From Streptomyces sp. R302 (lineage in GTDB: Bacteria > Actinomycetota > Actinomycetes > Streptomycetales > Streptomycetaceae): a stretch of DNA of 64,000 nt. The DNA lies in NCBI RefSeq assembly GCF_012927245.1, contig NZ_JABBGE010000001.1, positions 773,513-837,512 on the forward strand. The letters are read 5' to 3'. Under the pieces are notes generated by a model. It was not told the origin of the DNA, ran no database searches, and worked only from the letters and a program-made list of their open reading frames with translations. Shown here piece after piece: positions 42,526-51,173 of this stretch. How positions within the stretch are numbered: position 1 is the stretch's first letter; each line of letters opens with the position of its first letter. Both the position numbers and the translations under genes were made by a program.

Positions 42526-42957
42526 TCAGCGCTCCGCGAGTTCCGACGGGGCCTCCTGGACCACCCAGCCGTTGCCGTCGGGGTCCTCGAAGGTGAGGAA
42601 GGAGTTCCAGGTCTCGCCCTTGCCCTCCTCCCAGCCCGCCGCCCCGACGTGCATCACGGGGGAGGCGTCGACGCCCGCCTCGACGAGCGTCTTCCGGGCC
42701 GCCTCGATGTCGGTGACGCACAGCTGCAGGCCGTGCAGGGTGCCCGGGGCCATCTCCTTCGTGCCGGGCATCGGCGGCATGCCGGAGAGCAGCGCGACGG
42801 AGCAGCGCGAGCCCGGCGGGGTCGCCTGGATGATCCGCATCCCGGGGGCGACCTCGTCGTCCAGGTCGATGGCGAAGCCGCACTTGTCGGCGTAGAACTC
42901 CTTCGCCCGGTCCATGTCGGTGACGGGGATCGGGACTACTTCCAGTGTCCAGTTCAT
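42526..42957 (-). CDS. VOC (glyoxalase-fold) superfamily protein
   Basis: A 143-aa protein with the paired beta-alpha-beta-beta-beta modules of the VOC superfamily: VVPIPVTDMDRAKEFYADKCGF at the start and LQLCVTDIEAARKTLVEAGV in the second module, ending FEDPDGNGWVVQEAP. Metal ligand positions (first-strand His/Glu) are not the glyoxalase I set, so the reaction is unknown. ATG 42957 gives the normal length; a second ATG six codons upstream is possible. Convergent with the GNAT gene. Confidence 0.87.
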   Translation of the reverse strand: MNWTLEVVPIPVTDMDRAKEFYADKCGFAIDLDDEVAPGMRIIQATPPGSRCSVALLSGMPPMPGTKEMAPGTLHGLQLCVTDIEAARKTLVEAGVDASPVMHVGAAGWEEGKGETWNSFLTFEDPDGNGWVVQEAPSELAER

Positions 42958-43110
42958 GCGACCACCGTGCCGCATCCGGCTCCGCCGTGCACGCCTTCCG
43001 CGCGGGCAACATGACGGAAAATCACCTTGTGCTTGGTCGAATGATCTGATCCTTTCGCTCGAAGCATGAGACAGATCAGGAACGACCGCTTCGGCGTCAC
43101 GCAACCTCCC

Positions 43111-43116
43111 TATAGT
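43111..43116 (+). promoter_or_regulatory. -10 box TATAGT of the P450 operon
   Basis: TATAGT stands 38 bp before the ATG of the first P450 gene, with AGGAG between them as part of the ribosome binding region. A matching -35 box is not obvious. Confidence 0.45.
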
Positions 43117-43154
43117 GACCACGCGTTGGCCGCACACCGCAGGAGACAGGACAG

Positions 43155-44441
43155 ATGACGCCCTCCCCCACCGCCGGGCCCGCTTCCGATGCCGCACCTC
43201 CGTCCGGCTGCCCCGCGGGGGCCGTCCCGCTCTCCGGGCCCGGGTTCCACACCGACCCGCAGGCCCTCTACCGGACCATGCGCCGCGAGCACGGCCCCGT
43301 CGTCCCCGTCGAACTCCCCGGCGGCTTCCCCGCCTGGCTGGTCATCGGCTACCGCGAGGTCCACCAGGTCACCAGCGACCCCGAACTCTTCCCCCGGGAC
43401 GTCGGCCTGTGGAACCAGTGGCCGCACGTCCCCGCCGACTGGCCGCTGCTCCCGATGGTCGGACAGCCCCTCCCCTCCATCTACTTCACCGCCGGCGAGG
43501 AGCACCGCCGCCACGTCCGGATGGTCGTCCCCGCCCTGGAGGCCGTCGACCCCTTCGAGATCCGCGGCCACTGCGAGCAGCTGGCCGACCGGCTCGTCGA
43601 CGCGTTCTGCTCCCGCGGCACCGCCGACCTCGTCGCCGCCTTCTGCGAGCCGCTCCCCGTCCTCGTCCTCGCCCGGCTCGTCGGCTTCCCCGACGACGAA
43701 GGCGCGGATATCGCCCGGGTGTTGAAGGACCTCGCCGACGGCGGCCCCGAGGCGCAGAGCGCCCACCGGCGGTTCGGCGAGCACATGGCCCGCCTCGTCG
43801 CCGCCAAGCGCGCCGAACCCGGCGACGACGTGACCTCCCGGATGCTCGCCCACTCCGAGGAGTTCACGGACGAGGAGTACATGCTCGACCTGATGGCGAT
43901 CACCGCCGCAGGGCACCTCACCACCGCCGACTGGATCGGCAGCTCGGTCCGGCTGATGCTCACCGAGGACGAGTTCGCCGACTCCATGGCCCGCGGCCGC
44001 CGCAGCGTCGCCGACGCCATGACCGAGGTGCTGTGGGAGGAGGGTCCCACCCAGATCCTCGCCGGCCGCTGGCCGTCCCGCGACACCCGCCTCGGCGACC
44101 GGCGGATCAAGGCCGGCGACATGCTGCTCCTCGGCCTCGGCGCCGCCAACACCGACCCGGTGATCCGGCAGGGCGCCCCCGGCGGCGCCCCCTCCGAGCG
44201 GGGCGGCGCCGGCGCCCATCTCGCCTTCAGCCACGGCGAGTACCGCTGCCCCTTCCCCGCCCAGGAGATCGCCGAGATCATCGCCAGGACCGGCATCGAG
44301 GTCCTCCTCGACCGGCTGCCCGACCTCGAACTCGCCGTCCCCGTGGAGGAACTGGTCCGCCGCCCCTCCGCCTTCCTGCGCGGCACCACCGCCCTGCCCG
44401 TCCGGTTCACCCCCGTACCCACCACTGGAGACCTCTCGTGA
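43155..44441 (+). CDS. Cytochrome P450, CYP157-like, lacking the ExxR motif
   Basis: A 428-aa P450-fold protein. The heme-thiolate loop is FSHGEYRCPFP with Cys365, but the glycine normally following the cysteine by two residues is absent. The helix K ExxR motif is missing: the position reads TEVLW (290-294) with no arginine, as in CYP157 enzymes of streptomycetes that carry an E-Q-S-L-W-type sequence instead. The I-helix reads AGHLTT (252-257), with leucine where an acid is usual. It is co-translated with the canonical P450 downstream (GTGA overlap). Catalytic activity is uncertain; a partner or regulatory role is possible. Confidence 0.88.
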   Translation: MTPSPTAGPASDAAPPSGCPAGAVPLSGPGFHTDPQALYRTMRREHGPVVPVELPGGFPAWLVIGYREVHQVTSDPELFPRDVGLWNQWPHVPADWPLLPMVGQPLPSIYFTAGEEHRRHVRMVVPALEAVDPFEIRGHCEQLADRLVDAFCSRGTADLVAAFCEPLPVLVLARLVGFPDDEGADIARVLKDLADGGPEAQSAHRRFGEHMARLVAAKRAEPGDDVTSRMLAHSEEFTDEEYMLDLMAITAAGHLTTADWIGSSVRLMLTEDEFADSMARGRRSVADAMTEVLWEEGPTQILAGRWPSRDTRLGDRRIKAGDMLLLGLGAANTDPVIRQGAPGGAPSERGGAGAHLAFSHGEYRCPFPAQEIAEIIARTGIEVLLDRLPDLELAVPVEELVRRPSAFLRGTTALPVRFTPVPTTGDLS

Positions 44442-45682
44442 CCTGCCCGCACGCAGCCGCCCGGGACGCCGCCCCCGTCGTCGTCGACCCGATGGTCCAG
44501 GACCTCGACGGCGAGACCGACCGGATCCGCGCCGCCGGCCCGCTCGCCCGCATCGACCTGCTCGGCGTGCCCGCCTGGGCCGTCACCCGGCACGCCGACG
44601 CCCGCCGGCTGCTCGTCGACCCCCGGCTCGTGAAGGACATGGCCGCCTGGGACCTGTGGACCAGCGGAGCCGTCACGCACGCCTGGCCGCTCATCGGGAT
44701 GATCGACGCCGGCCGCTCCATGTTCACCGTCGACGGCGAGGAGCACCGCAGGCTGCGCGCCAAGACCTCCCAGGCGCTGACCCCGCGCCGCCTGGAGGCG
44801 ATCCGCCCCGACATAGAGAAGTTCACCGCCGAACTCCTCGACGCCCTGGAGGAGGCCGGCCGGGACGGCGCCGTCGCCGACCTCAAGTCCGTCTTCGCGC
44901 AGCCGCTGCCCATGCGGGTCGTCGGCATGCTGATGGGCGTCGACCCCCAGGCGAACGCCATGCTCACCCGGCAGTACAAGAAGTTCTTCTCGATGCTCAC
45001 CCCGCAGGAGGAGCGGCTCGCCCTCCTCGCCGAGCTCGACGTCTTCTACACGGACCTGGTCCGCGCCAAGACCGCCCTGCCCACCGACGACCTGACCTCG
45101 GCGCTCATCCTCGCCGAGGACGGCGGCGAGCCGCTGACCGAGGAGGAGGTCGTCGGCAACCTCAAGGCGATGGTCGCCGCCGGCCACGAGACCACCATCG
45201 GCCTCGTCCTCAACGCCGTCCGCGCCCTGCTCGCCCACCCCGAGCAGCTGCGCATGGTGCTGGCCGGCGAGGTCCCCTGGGAGGCGGTCATCGAGGAGAC
45301 CCTCCGCTGGGACACCCCCACCACCCACCTCCTGATGCGCTTCGCCACCGAGGACATCGAGGTCGGCGACGCCGTGATCCCCAAGGGCGAGGGCGTCGTC
45401 ATCTCCTACCGGGTGATCGGCCGCGACCCCGAGCAGCACGGCCCGGACGCCGACGCCTTCGACATCACCCGCCCGGCCCCCCACCGCCACATGACCTTCG
45501 GCCACGGCCCGCACATCTGCCCCGGCGCGGCGCTCTCCCGCGTCGAGGCGGGCATCGCCCTCCCGGCGCTCTTCGCCCGCTTCCCCCGGCTGCGCCTCGC
45601 CGTCCCGGACGAGGAGCTGCGCAACCTCCCGGTGATGACCCAGAACGACCTGGAGTCCTTCCCGGTCCTCCTCGACGCCTGA
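44438..45682 (+). CDS. Cytochrome P450, CYP154-like
   Basis: A 414-aa soluble class I P450. All canonical elements are intact: I-helix AGHETT (248-253), ExxR as E287-T-L-R290, the FDITRPAPHRH region, and heme loop FGHGPHICPG with Cys361. The GTG start overlaps the stop of the CYP157-like gene. In streptomycetes CYP157 and CYP154 genes usually close conservon operons (sensor kinase, roadblock, DUF742, GTPase); those four genes are absent here. It needs ferredoxin and ferredoxin reductase from elsewhere. The substrate is unknown; CYP154 members oxidise macrolides and steroids in vitro. Confidence 0.92.
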   Translation: MTCPHAAARDAAPVVVDPMVQDLDGETDRIRAAGPLARIDLLGVPAWAVTRHADARRLLVDPRLVKDMAAWDLWTSGAVTHAWPLIGMIDAGRSMFTVDGEEHRRLRAKTSQALTPRRLEAIRPDIEKFTAELLDALEEAGRDGAVADLKSVFAQPLPMRVVGMLMGVDPQANAMLTRQYKKFFSMLTPQEERLALLAELDVFYTDLVRAKTALPTDDLTSALILAEDGGEPLTEEEVVGNLKAMVAAGHETTIGLVLNAVRALLAHPEQLRMVLAGEVPWEAVIEETLRWDTPTTHLLMRFATEDIEVGDAVIPKGEGVVISYRVIGRDPEQHGPDADAFDITRPAPHRHMTFGHGPHICPGAALSRVEAGIALPALFARFPRLRLAVPDEELRNLPVMTQNDLESFPVLLDA

Positions 45683-45699
45683 CCCCTCGGGTACGCGGG

Positions 45700-47775
45700 T
45701 CAGCGCGGCGCCGGCACCCAGCGCAGCCGGCCGTCCTGGCCCAGGGCGGCCACCCCGCCCGGGCCGGCCGCCGGAGCACCCGCGAGCGGGAAGCCGGAGA
45801 GCCGCCAGGCGGCGCCGTCCCCGAGCGGGGCCACGGCGAGCCGACCGGTCCTGGACCGGGCCGCCACCAGGCCGTCCGCCGCGCTCACCGGGCCGAAGCC
45901 GGCGACGCCACCGGACGGCGGGGCGACCGGCGCGAGCCGGACGGTGCCCGCGAAGTCGGCGGCCTTCGGCGCGCCGGTGCCGGGCTCGCGGGACCAGAGC
46001 CGGACGCCGTCGCCGGCCGGCGAGGGGCCCGCGCTCAGCGCGAGCGTGGTCGCCGGCAGACCGGTCGGCCGCGGCCCGGAGACCCGGCCGCCGCCCGGGC
46101 CGCCCGTCCACATCAGGACCGAGCTCCGGGTGCCCGCGAAGACGTACGTACGGCCCCGGGCGTCCGTCGCCGCCACCGGGTCGCCGTGCAGCGCCGCCCC
46201 GCCGAGGGAGTGCCACGGACCCCAGCCGCCGTCGGGCGTCCGCTCCCGCCCGGCGAGCCGGTGGTCGCCGTCGCGCAGGAAGAGCGAGACCCGCCCCGTG
46301 CCGTCCACGGCCACTGCGGGCGCGCTGACGTCCGGCGTCCGGTCGGCCTCGTCCCGCTTCCCGGGGGTGCCGAGCGAGCGCCAGGCACCGAACCGCCCGC
46401 CCGGCGCGGTCTGTTCGACGGTGACGACCTCGCGCCGGTAGCCGGCCGGGCCCGCGAACGTGGTCCGGGTGCCGAAGACCGCGATCCGCCCGTCCGGCAG
46501 CCGTACGGTGTCGACGCCGCCGTCGAGCCCGCCGCCGGGCAGCAGCTCCGGACCCTTCCAGGCGTCGGCCCCGGGCGCCCGGCGCCAGGTCGCGAGCCGC
46601 CCGTCCTGGACGCCGAAGGCGAGCAGCCCGCCGTCGGCGGCGGGCTGGATCCAGCCGGTCGAGGCGCCCCGCGCGTACCGCACGGTGCCCGTCCAGTCGC
46701 GGCCCTGCGGCCGGTCCGCCATCTTCAGGTCGCCGCACCCCGCCGGGCTGCCGCAGTGGTCGGTCCCGTCCAGCCAGGCGTACGTCTTCAGGCTGCGCAG
46801 CTTCTCCTCGGCGGTGCGGCCGTCGAGGGCCTGCGGCAGCTCGGTGTTCGGGTAGCCCAGGTAGCTCTGCACGCCGACGCGCGGATGCCCGGGCCGCTCC
46901 GCGTACCGGGCCAGCGCCGCCTGCGCGAACCGCGCCCCGTACGCGTGGTCCTGGTGGTCCCGCAGCTTCCCCGTCGCCGCGTGCGTGCCGGGCGTCGGGT
47001 CGAGGGTGCGGACGAAGGTCGGGCGGAAGCGGTCGAGCAGCCCCGTCAGGGTGGCCACGACCTGCTCCTTCGAGTACGCGAAGTCGGTGGCGACCGGCGT
47101 CCCCGAGGAGCGCAGCGAGCCGAGCGCCGGTATGCGGCCGTGCCACAGGCCCCGCAGGCTGTGCGGGCGGTCGCCGTACGGCGAGCCGGCCTCGCGGAGC
47201 TGGAGCCAGACGAGCCGCACCCCGGGCCGGGCCCGGAGGGTGTCCAGCTCGGCCGCGCCCCCGCCGGCCGTACGGATCGACGTCCGGTCCCAGGGGCTGG
47301 TGCGGTCGCCGGTGACCAGCTCGGCGTACGCGGCGCGGATGCCGTTCTGCCGGGCCTCGGCGTACGCGGGCTTGTCGGGCGCCGTCACGGCGGCCCGCGC
47401 GGCGCGGGCGTTCACGCCGTTGGCCTCGCCCGCCGTCAGGTACACGGTGGTCAGCGGGGTCCGGTCGGCGAGCGACTGCGCGGTGTCCGGGTTCATGAAG
47501 TACAGGTCGTCGTCCGGATGCGACACGAACTGCACGACGGAGGCCGCCCCGGCCCCCGCCGTCTCCGTCCGCGTCTCCGTCCCCGTGTCCGCCGATGCCG
47601 GTGCAGCCGCCGCCGTCGGTGCGTCACCGCCGGCCGCCGGTTCCTCCTGCGCGGCCGTCGCCGTGAGCACGCCCGCGAGGGTGCCCCCGGCCAGCAGCGT
47701 CGCCATCCCGGCGACCACGGCGGACCGCCGGTGACGGAAGGGGCGTATGAGGCGGGTGTGACGGCGAACGGACAT
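45700..47775 (-). CDS. Secreted PIG-L (LmbE-like) deacetylase with C-terminal beta-propeller-like region
   Basis: A 691-aa exported enzyme. A basic leader and hydrophobic stretch (VVAGMATLLAGGTLAGVLTATA) precede the zinc motif HPDDD at residues 86-90; DHQDH supplies the second histidine ligand. PIG-L enzymes remove acetyl groups from N-acetylglucosamine-type sugars. From about residue 370 the sequence consists of repeated WxP/GG-type blades (GWIQPAADGGLLAFG, RLATWRRAPG, GRVSLFLRDGDHRLAG), like the propeller-type repeats of sialidase-like proteins, which may bind carbohydrate. Likely acts on an extracellular glycan. Convergent with the P450 pair and divergent from glnE. Confidence 0.87.
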   Translation of the reverse strand: MSVRRHTRLIRPFRHRRSAVVAGMATLLAGGTLAGVLTATAAQEEPAAGGDAPTAAAAPASADTGTETRTETAGAGAASVVQFVSHPDDDLYFMNPDTAQSLADRTPLTTVYLTAGEANGVNARAARAAVTAPDKPAYAEARQNGIRAAYAELVTGDRTSPWDRTSIRTAGGGAAELDTLRARPGVRLVWLQLREAGSPYGDRPHSLRGLWHGRIPALGSLRSSGTPVATDFAYSKEQVVATLTGLLDRFRPTFVRTLDPTPGTHAATGKLRDHQDHAYGARFAQAALARYAERPGHPRVGVQSYLGYPNTELPQALDGRTAEEKLRSLKTYAWLDGTDHCGSPAGCGDLKMADRPQGRDWTGTVRYARGASTGWIQPAADGGLLAFGVQDGRLATWRRAPGADAWKGPELLPGGGLDGGVDTVRLPDGRIAVFGTRTTFAGPAGYRREVVTVEQTAPGGRFGAWRSLGTPGKRDEADRTPDVSAPAVAVDGTGRVSLFLRDGDHRLAGRERTPDGGWGPWHSLGGAALHGDPVAATDARGRTYVFAGTRSSVLMWTGGPGGGRVSGPRPTGLPATTLALSAGPSPAGDGVRLWSREPGTGAPKAADFAGTVRLAPVAPPSGGVAGFGPVSAADGLVAARSRTGRLAVAPLGDGAAWRLSGFPLAGAPAAGPGGVAALGQDGRLRWVPAPR

Positions 47776-48126
47776 GGGCGCGGGAGGGCTCTCTACCTCG
47801 GGGACGGGGCGCGCGTCGACGGCGACGGCGGCGGTGCGCGAGCCTCCTGCGACGGTCGTGGCGACCGCGGCGAGCGGGACGGGCGACTCACATGGCTACA
47901 GGGCCGGAGCCGTCGGCGGGTTCCGAAAACGGGCGGATGTGCCCGAGGTCACGTGTGATCCGTGTCGGCACGGGGAGGAGGGGCCGCTTCCGGACGGGCG
48001 GGATCGCCGTCCCCCCTCGCGTCGTCCCGCACGCCCCCGCCCCTCCCTGCGGATAGGCTCGTCGCCGTAGGACGTACGGGGTTGTACGGGGTGTACGGGG
48101 TGTACGGGCGTGAGGGAGCGGCGGAG
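47776..48126. promoter_or_regulatory. Divergent promoter region with a short GTACGGGG tandem repeat before glnE
   Basis: The 350-bp gap between the deacetylase and glnE holds no gene. A TAGGCT -10-like box stands at about 48054-48059. Downstream, four GTACGGG units in a row (spaced 10-11 bp, 48074-48110) would form part of the glnE leader. No GlnR box is evident. Confidence 0.45.
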
Positions 48127-51114
48127 ATGACGGTGCCGGGGCGCAGGAGCAGTACGTTCTCCCGTCTGCTGCGGCACGGGTTCACCGATCCGTCCGGGGC
48201 CGAGGGGCTGCTCGACCTGCCCGAGCTCGCCGCGCTCCGCGGCGACCCCGTCCTGCTCGACGCGCTGGGCGCCACCGCCGACCCCGACCTCGCGCTGCGC
48301 GGCCTCGTCCGGCTGGTCGAGGCGCAGCCCGAGACCGAGCGGCAGACCTTCACCACCACGCTGCTCTCCGCCAAGCCCTTCCGGGACCGGCTGCTCGGGG
48401 TGCTCGGCGCGTCCGAGGCGCTCGCCGACCACCTGGCCCGCCATCCGGGCGACTGGGAGACCCTGGTCACCTACGAGGCGGTCGACCTGCACCCCGGGAT
48501 CGCCGAGTTCGAGCGGGGCCTCGCCGGGGCGACGGACCCGGTGTCCCTGCGGGTCGCCTACCGCCGCTGCCTGCTCGGGATAGCGGCCCGGGACGTCTGC
48601 GGCACCACCGACGTCGCCCAGACCGCCGCCGAGCTGGCCGACCTGGCCACCGCCACCCTGCGGGCCGCGCTCGCCCTCGCCCGGGCGGCCGAACCCGCCG
48701 ACGCGGCCATGTGCCGGCTCTCCGTGATCGCCATGGGCAAGTGCGGCGGCCACGAGCTGAACTACGTCTCCGACGTCGACGTCATCTTCGTCGGCGAGCC
48801 GGTCGAGGGCGCCGACGAGTCCAAGGCGCTCCAGGCCGCCACCCGGCTCGCCTCCCATCTCATGCGGATCTGCTCCGAGACCACCGTCGAGGGCACCATC
48901 TGGCCGGTCGACGCCAACCTCCGCCCCGAAGGCCGCAACGGGCCGCTGGTGCGCACCCTCTCCTCCCACGTCGCCTACTACCAGCGCTGGGCCAAGACCT
49001 GGGAGTTCCAGGCACTCCTCAAGGCGCGCCCGGTGGCCGGCGACCCGGAGCTGGGGAGCGCGTACGTCGACGCCCTCTCCCCGATGGTCTGGCAGGCCGC
49101 CGAGCGGGAGAACTTCGTCACCGACGTGCAGGCCATGCGCCGCCGGGTCGTCGAGAACATCCCGGCCGCCCAGGTCGACCGCGAGCTGAAGCTCGGCCCC
49201 GGCGGCCTCAGGGACGTCGAGTTCGCCGTCCAGCTGCTCCAGCTGGTGCACGGCCGCAGCGACGCCACCCTGCACAGCGGCTCCACCCTCGACGCGCTCG
49301 CCGCCCTCGCCGCCGGCGGCTACGTCGGCCGCGCCGACGCGGCCCAGATGGACGAGGCGTACCGCTTCCTGCGCGTCATGGAGCACCGCATCCAGCTGTA
49401 CCGGCTGCGCCGCACCCACCTGGTCCCCGAGGGCGAGGAGGACCTGCGCCGCCTCGGCCGCTCCCTCGGCCTGCGCACCGACCCGGTCGCCGCGCTGAAC
49501 AAGGAGTGGAAGCGGCACGCCTCCGTCGTCCGCCGCCTCCACGAGAAGCTCTTCTACCGGCCGCTGCTCGACGCCGTCGCCCAGCTCGCCCCCGGCGAGA
49601 CCCGGCTCAGCACCAAGGCGGCCGGCCAGCGCCTCGAAGCCCTCGGGTACGCCGACCCCGCCGCCGCCCTGCGCCACCTGGAGGCGCTGGCCTCCGGCGT
49701 CAGCCGCAAGGCCGCCATCCAGCGGACCCTGCTGCCGGTGCTCCTCGGCTGGTTCGCCGACTCCGCCGACCCGGACGCCGGCCTCCTCGGCTTCCGGAAG
49801 GTCTCCGACGCCCTCGGCAAGACCCCCTGGTACCTGCGGCTGCTCCGCGACGAGGGCGCCGCCGCCGAGAACCTCGCCCGCGTCCTGTCCGCCGGCCGCC
49901 TCGCCCCCGACCTGCTGCTGCGCGCCCCCGAGGCCGTGGCCATACTGGGCGACCCCGAGGGGCTGAAGCCGCGCGGCCGGGCCCACCTGGAGCAGGAGGT
50001 CGTCGCCGCCGTGGGCCGCGCGGACGACGCCGAGCAGGCCGTCGCCGCCGCCCGCGGGGTGCGCCGCCGCGAGCTGTTCCGCACCGCCGCCGCCGACCTC
50101 ATCGACTCGTACGGCACCGAGGACAGCCCCCGCACCTCCGACCCGGGCGCCCTCGTCGACCGGGTCGGCGAGGCCGTCACCGACCTCAACGCCGCCACGA
50201 TCGCCGGCGCCCTGCGCGCCGCCGTCCGCGCCGAGTGGGGCGACGAACTCCCCACCCGTTTCGCGGTCATCGGCATGGGCCGCTTCGGCGGCCACGAGCT
50301 GGGCTACGGCTCCGACGCCGACGTCCTCTTCGTCCACGAGCCCCGCGAGTGCGTCGACGAGCAGGAGGCCGCCAAGGCGGCCGCCCGGGTCGTCACCGAG
50401 ATGCGCAGGCTCCTCCAACTGCCCACCACCGACCCGCCGTTGCTGATCGACGCCGATCTGCGCCCGGAGGGCAGGAGCGGCCCCATGGTCCGCACCCTCG
50501 CCTCCTACGAGGCGTACTACCGCCGCTGGTCGCTCGTCTGGGAGTCCCAGGCGCTGCTCCGCGCCGCCCCGATGGCCGGCGACGCCGACCTCGGCCGCCG
50601 GTTCATCGAGCTGATCGACCCGCTCCGCTACCCCGCCGAGGGACTCGGCGAGGACGCGGTCCGCGAGATCCGCCGCCTCAAGGCCCGCATGGAGTCCGAG
50701 CGGCTGCCGCGCGGCGCCGACCCCACCCTCCACGCCAAGCTGGGCCGCGGCGGCCTCAGCGACGTCGAGTGGACCGTCCAGCTCCTCCAGATGCGGCACG
50801 GCTGGGCCGAACCGGGGCTGCGCACCACCCGCACGCGGGCCGCGCTCTCCGCCGCCCACGCCGCGGGACTGATCCCCACCGAGGAGGCGCAGACCCTCGA
50901 CGAGGCCTGGGTGCTCGCCACCCGGGTGCGCAACGCGGTCATGCTCGTCCGCGGCCGCCCCGGCGACACCTTCCCCTCCGAACCGCGCGAACTGGCCGCC
51001 GTGGGCCGCTATCTGGGGTACGCCCCCGGACACGTCGGGGAGCTCGTCGACGACTACCGCCGGATCACCCGCCGCGCCCGCGCCGTCGTCGACGAACTCT
51101 TCTACGGCTCCTGA
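48127..51114 (+). CDS. glnE: Bifunctional glutamine synthetase adenylyltransferase/adenylyl-removing enzyme
   Basis: Adds AMP to, and removes it from, the regulatory tyrosine of glutamine synthetase I according to nitrogen status. The 995-aa protein has two nucleotidyltransferase domains: the N-terminal deadenylylase with GKCGGHELNYVSDVDVIFV (near residue 205) and the C-terminal adenylyltransferase with GRFGGHELGYGSDADVLFV (near 718), each with a paired Asp metal site. The ATG at 48127 follows GCGGAG; a longer frame extends into the leader. Its true substrate GlnA is not in the window, and the nearby GlnA2 lacks the target tyrosine. Confidence 0.96.
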   Translation: MTVPGRRSSTFSRLLRHGFTDPSGAEGLLDLPELAALRGDPVLLDALGATADPDLALRGLVRLVEAQPETERQTFTTTLLSAKPFRDRLLGVLGASEALADHLARHPGDWETLVTYEAVDLHPGIAEFERGLAGATDPVSLRVAYRRCLLGIAARDVCGTTDVAQTAAELADLATATLRAALALARAAEPADAAMCRLSVIAMGKCGGHELNYVSDVDVIFVGEPVEGADESKALQAATRLASHLMRICSETTVEGTIWPVDANLRPEGRNGPLVRTLSSHVAYYQRWAKTWEFQALLKARPVAGDPELGSAYVDALSPMVWQAAERENFVTDVQAMRRRVVENIPAAQVDRELKLGPGGLRDVEFAVQLLQLVHGRSDATLHSGSTLDALAALAAGGYVGRADAAQMDEAYRFLRVMEHRIQLYRLRRTHLVPEGEEDLRRLGRSLGLRTDPVAALNKEWKRHASVVRRLHEKLFYRPLLDAVAQLAPGETRLSTKAAGQRLEALGYADPAAALRHLEALASGVSRKAAIQRTLLPVLLGWFADSADPDAGLLGFRKVSDALGKTPWYLRLLRDEGAAAENLARVLSAGRLAPDLLLRAPEAVAILGDPEGLKPRGRAHLEQEVVAAVGRADDAEQAVAAARGVRRRELFRTAAADLIDSYGTEDSPRTSDPGALVDRVGEAVTDLNAATIAGALRAAVRAEWGDELPTRFAVIGMGRFGGHELGYGSDADVLFVHEPRECVDEQEAAKAAARVVTEMRRLLQLPTTDPPLLIDADLRPEGRSGPMVRTLASYEAYYRRWSLVWESQALLRAAPMAGDADLGRRFIELIDPLRYPAEGLGEDAVREIRRLKARMESERLPRGADPTLHAKLGRGGLSDVEWTVQLLQMRHGWAEPGLRTTRTRAALSAAHAAGLIPTEEAQTLDEAWVLATRVRNAVMLVRGRPGDTFPSEPRELAAVGRYLGYAPGHVGELVDDYRRITRRARAVVDELFYGS

Positions 51115-51173
51115 CCGTCGGACCGGGCCCGGCCGGGGCCGCCGCGCCCCGCCCCGGCCGTTACGATCCCGGC

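Noticed and set aside
20821..45682. A biosynthetic gene cluster (SARP regulator, ABC and MFS exporters, P450 pair)
   Set aside because: No polyketide, peptide or terpene synthase or tailoring set lies nearby; these genes are spread among housekeeping genes.
47896..51033. A 1045-residue open frame on the minus strand
   Set aside because: It is the antisense of glnE, whose plus-strand frame matches the family from end to end; the antisense translation is low-complexity Gly/Val/Ala/Glu sequence produced by GC bias.
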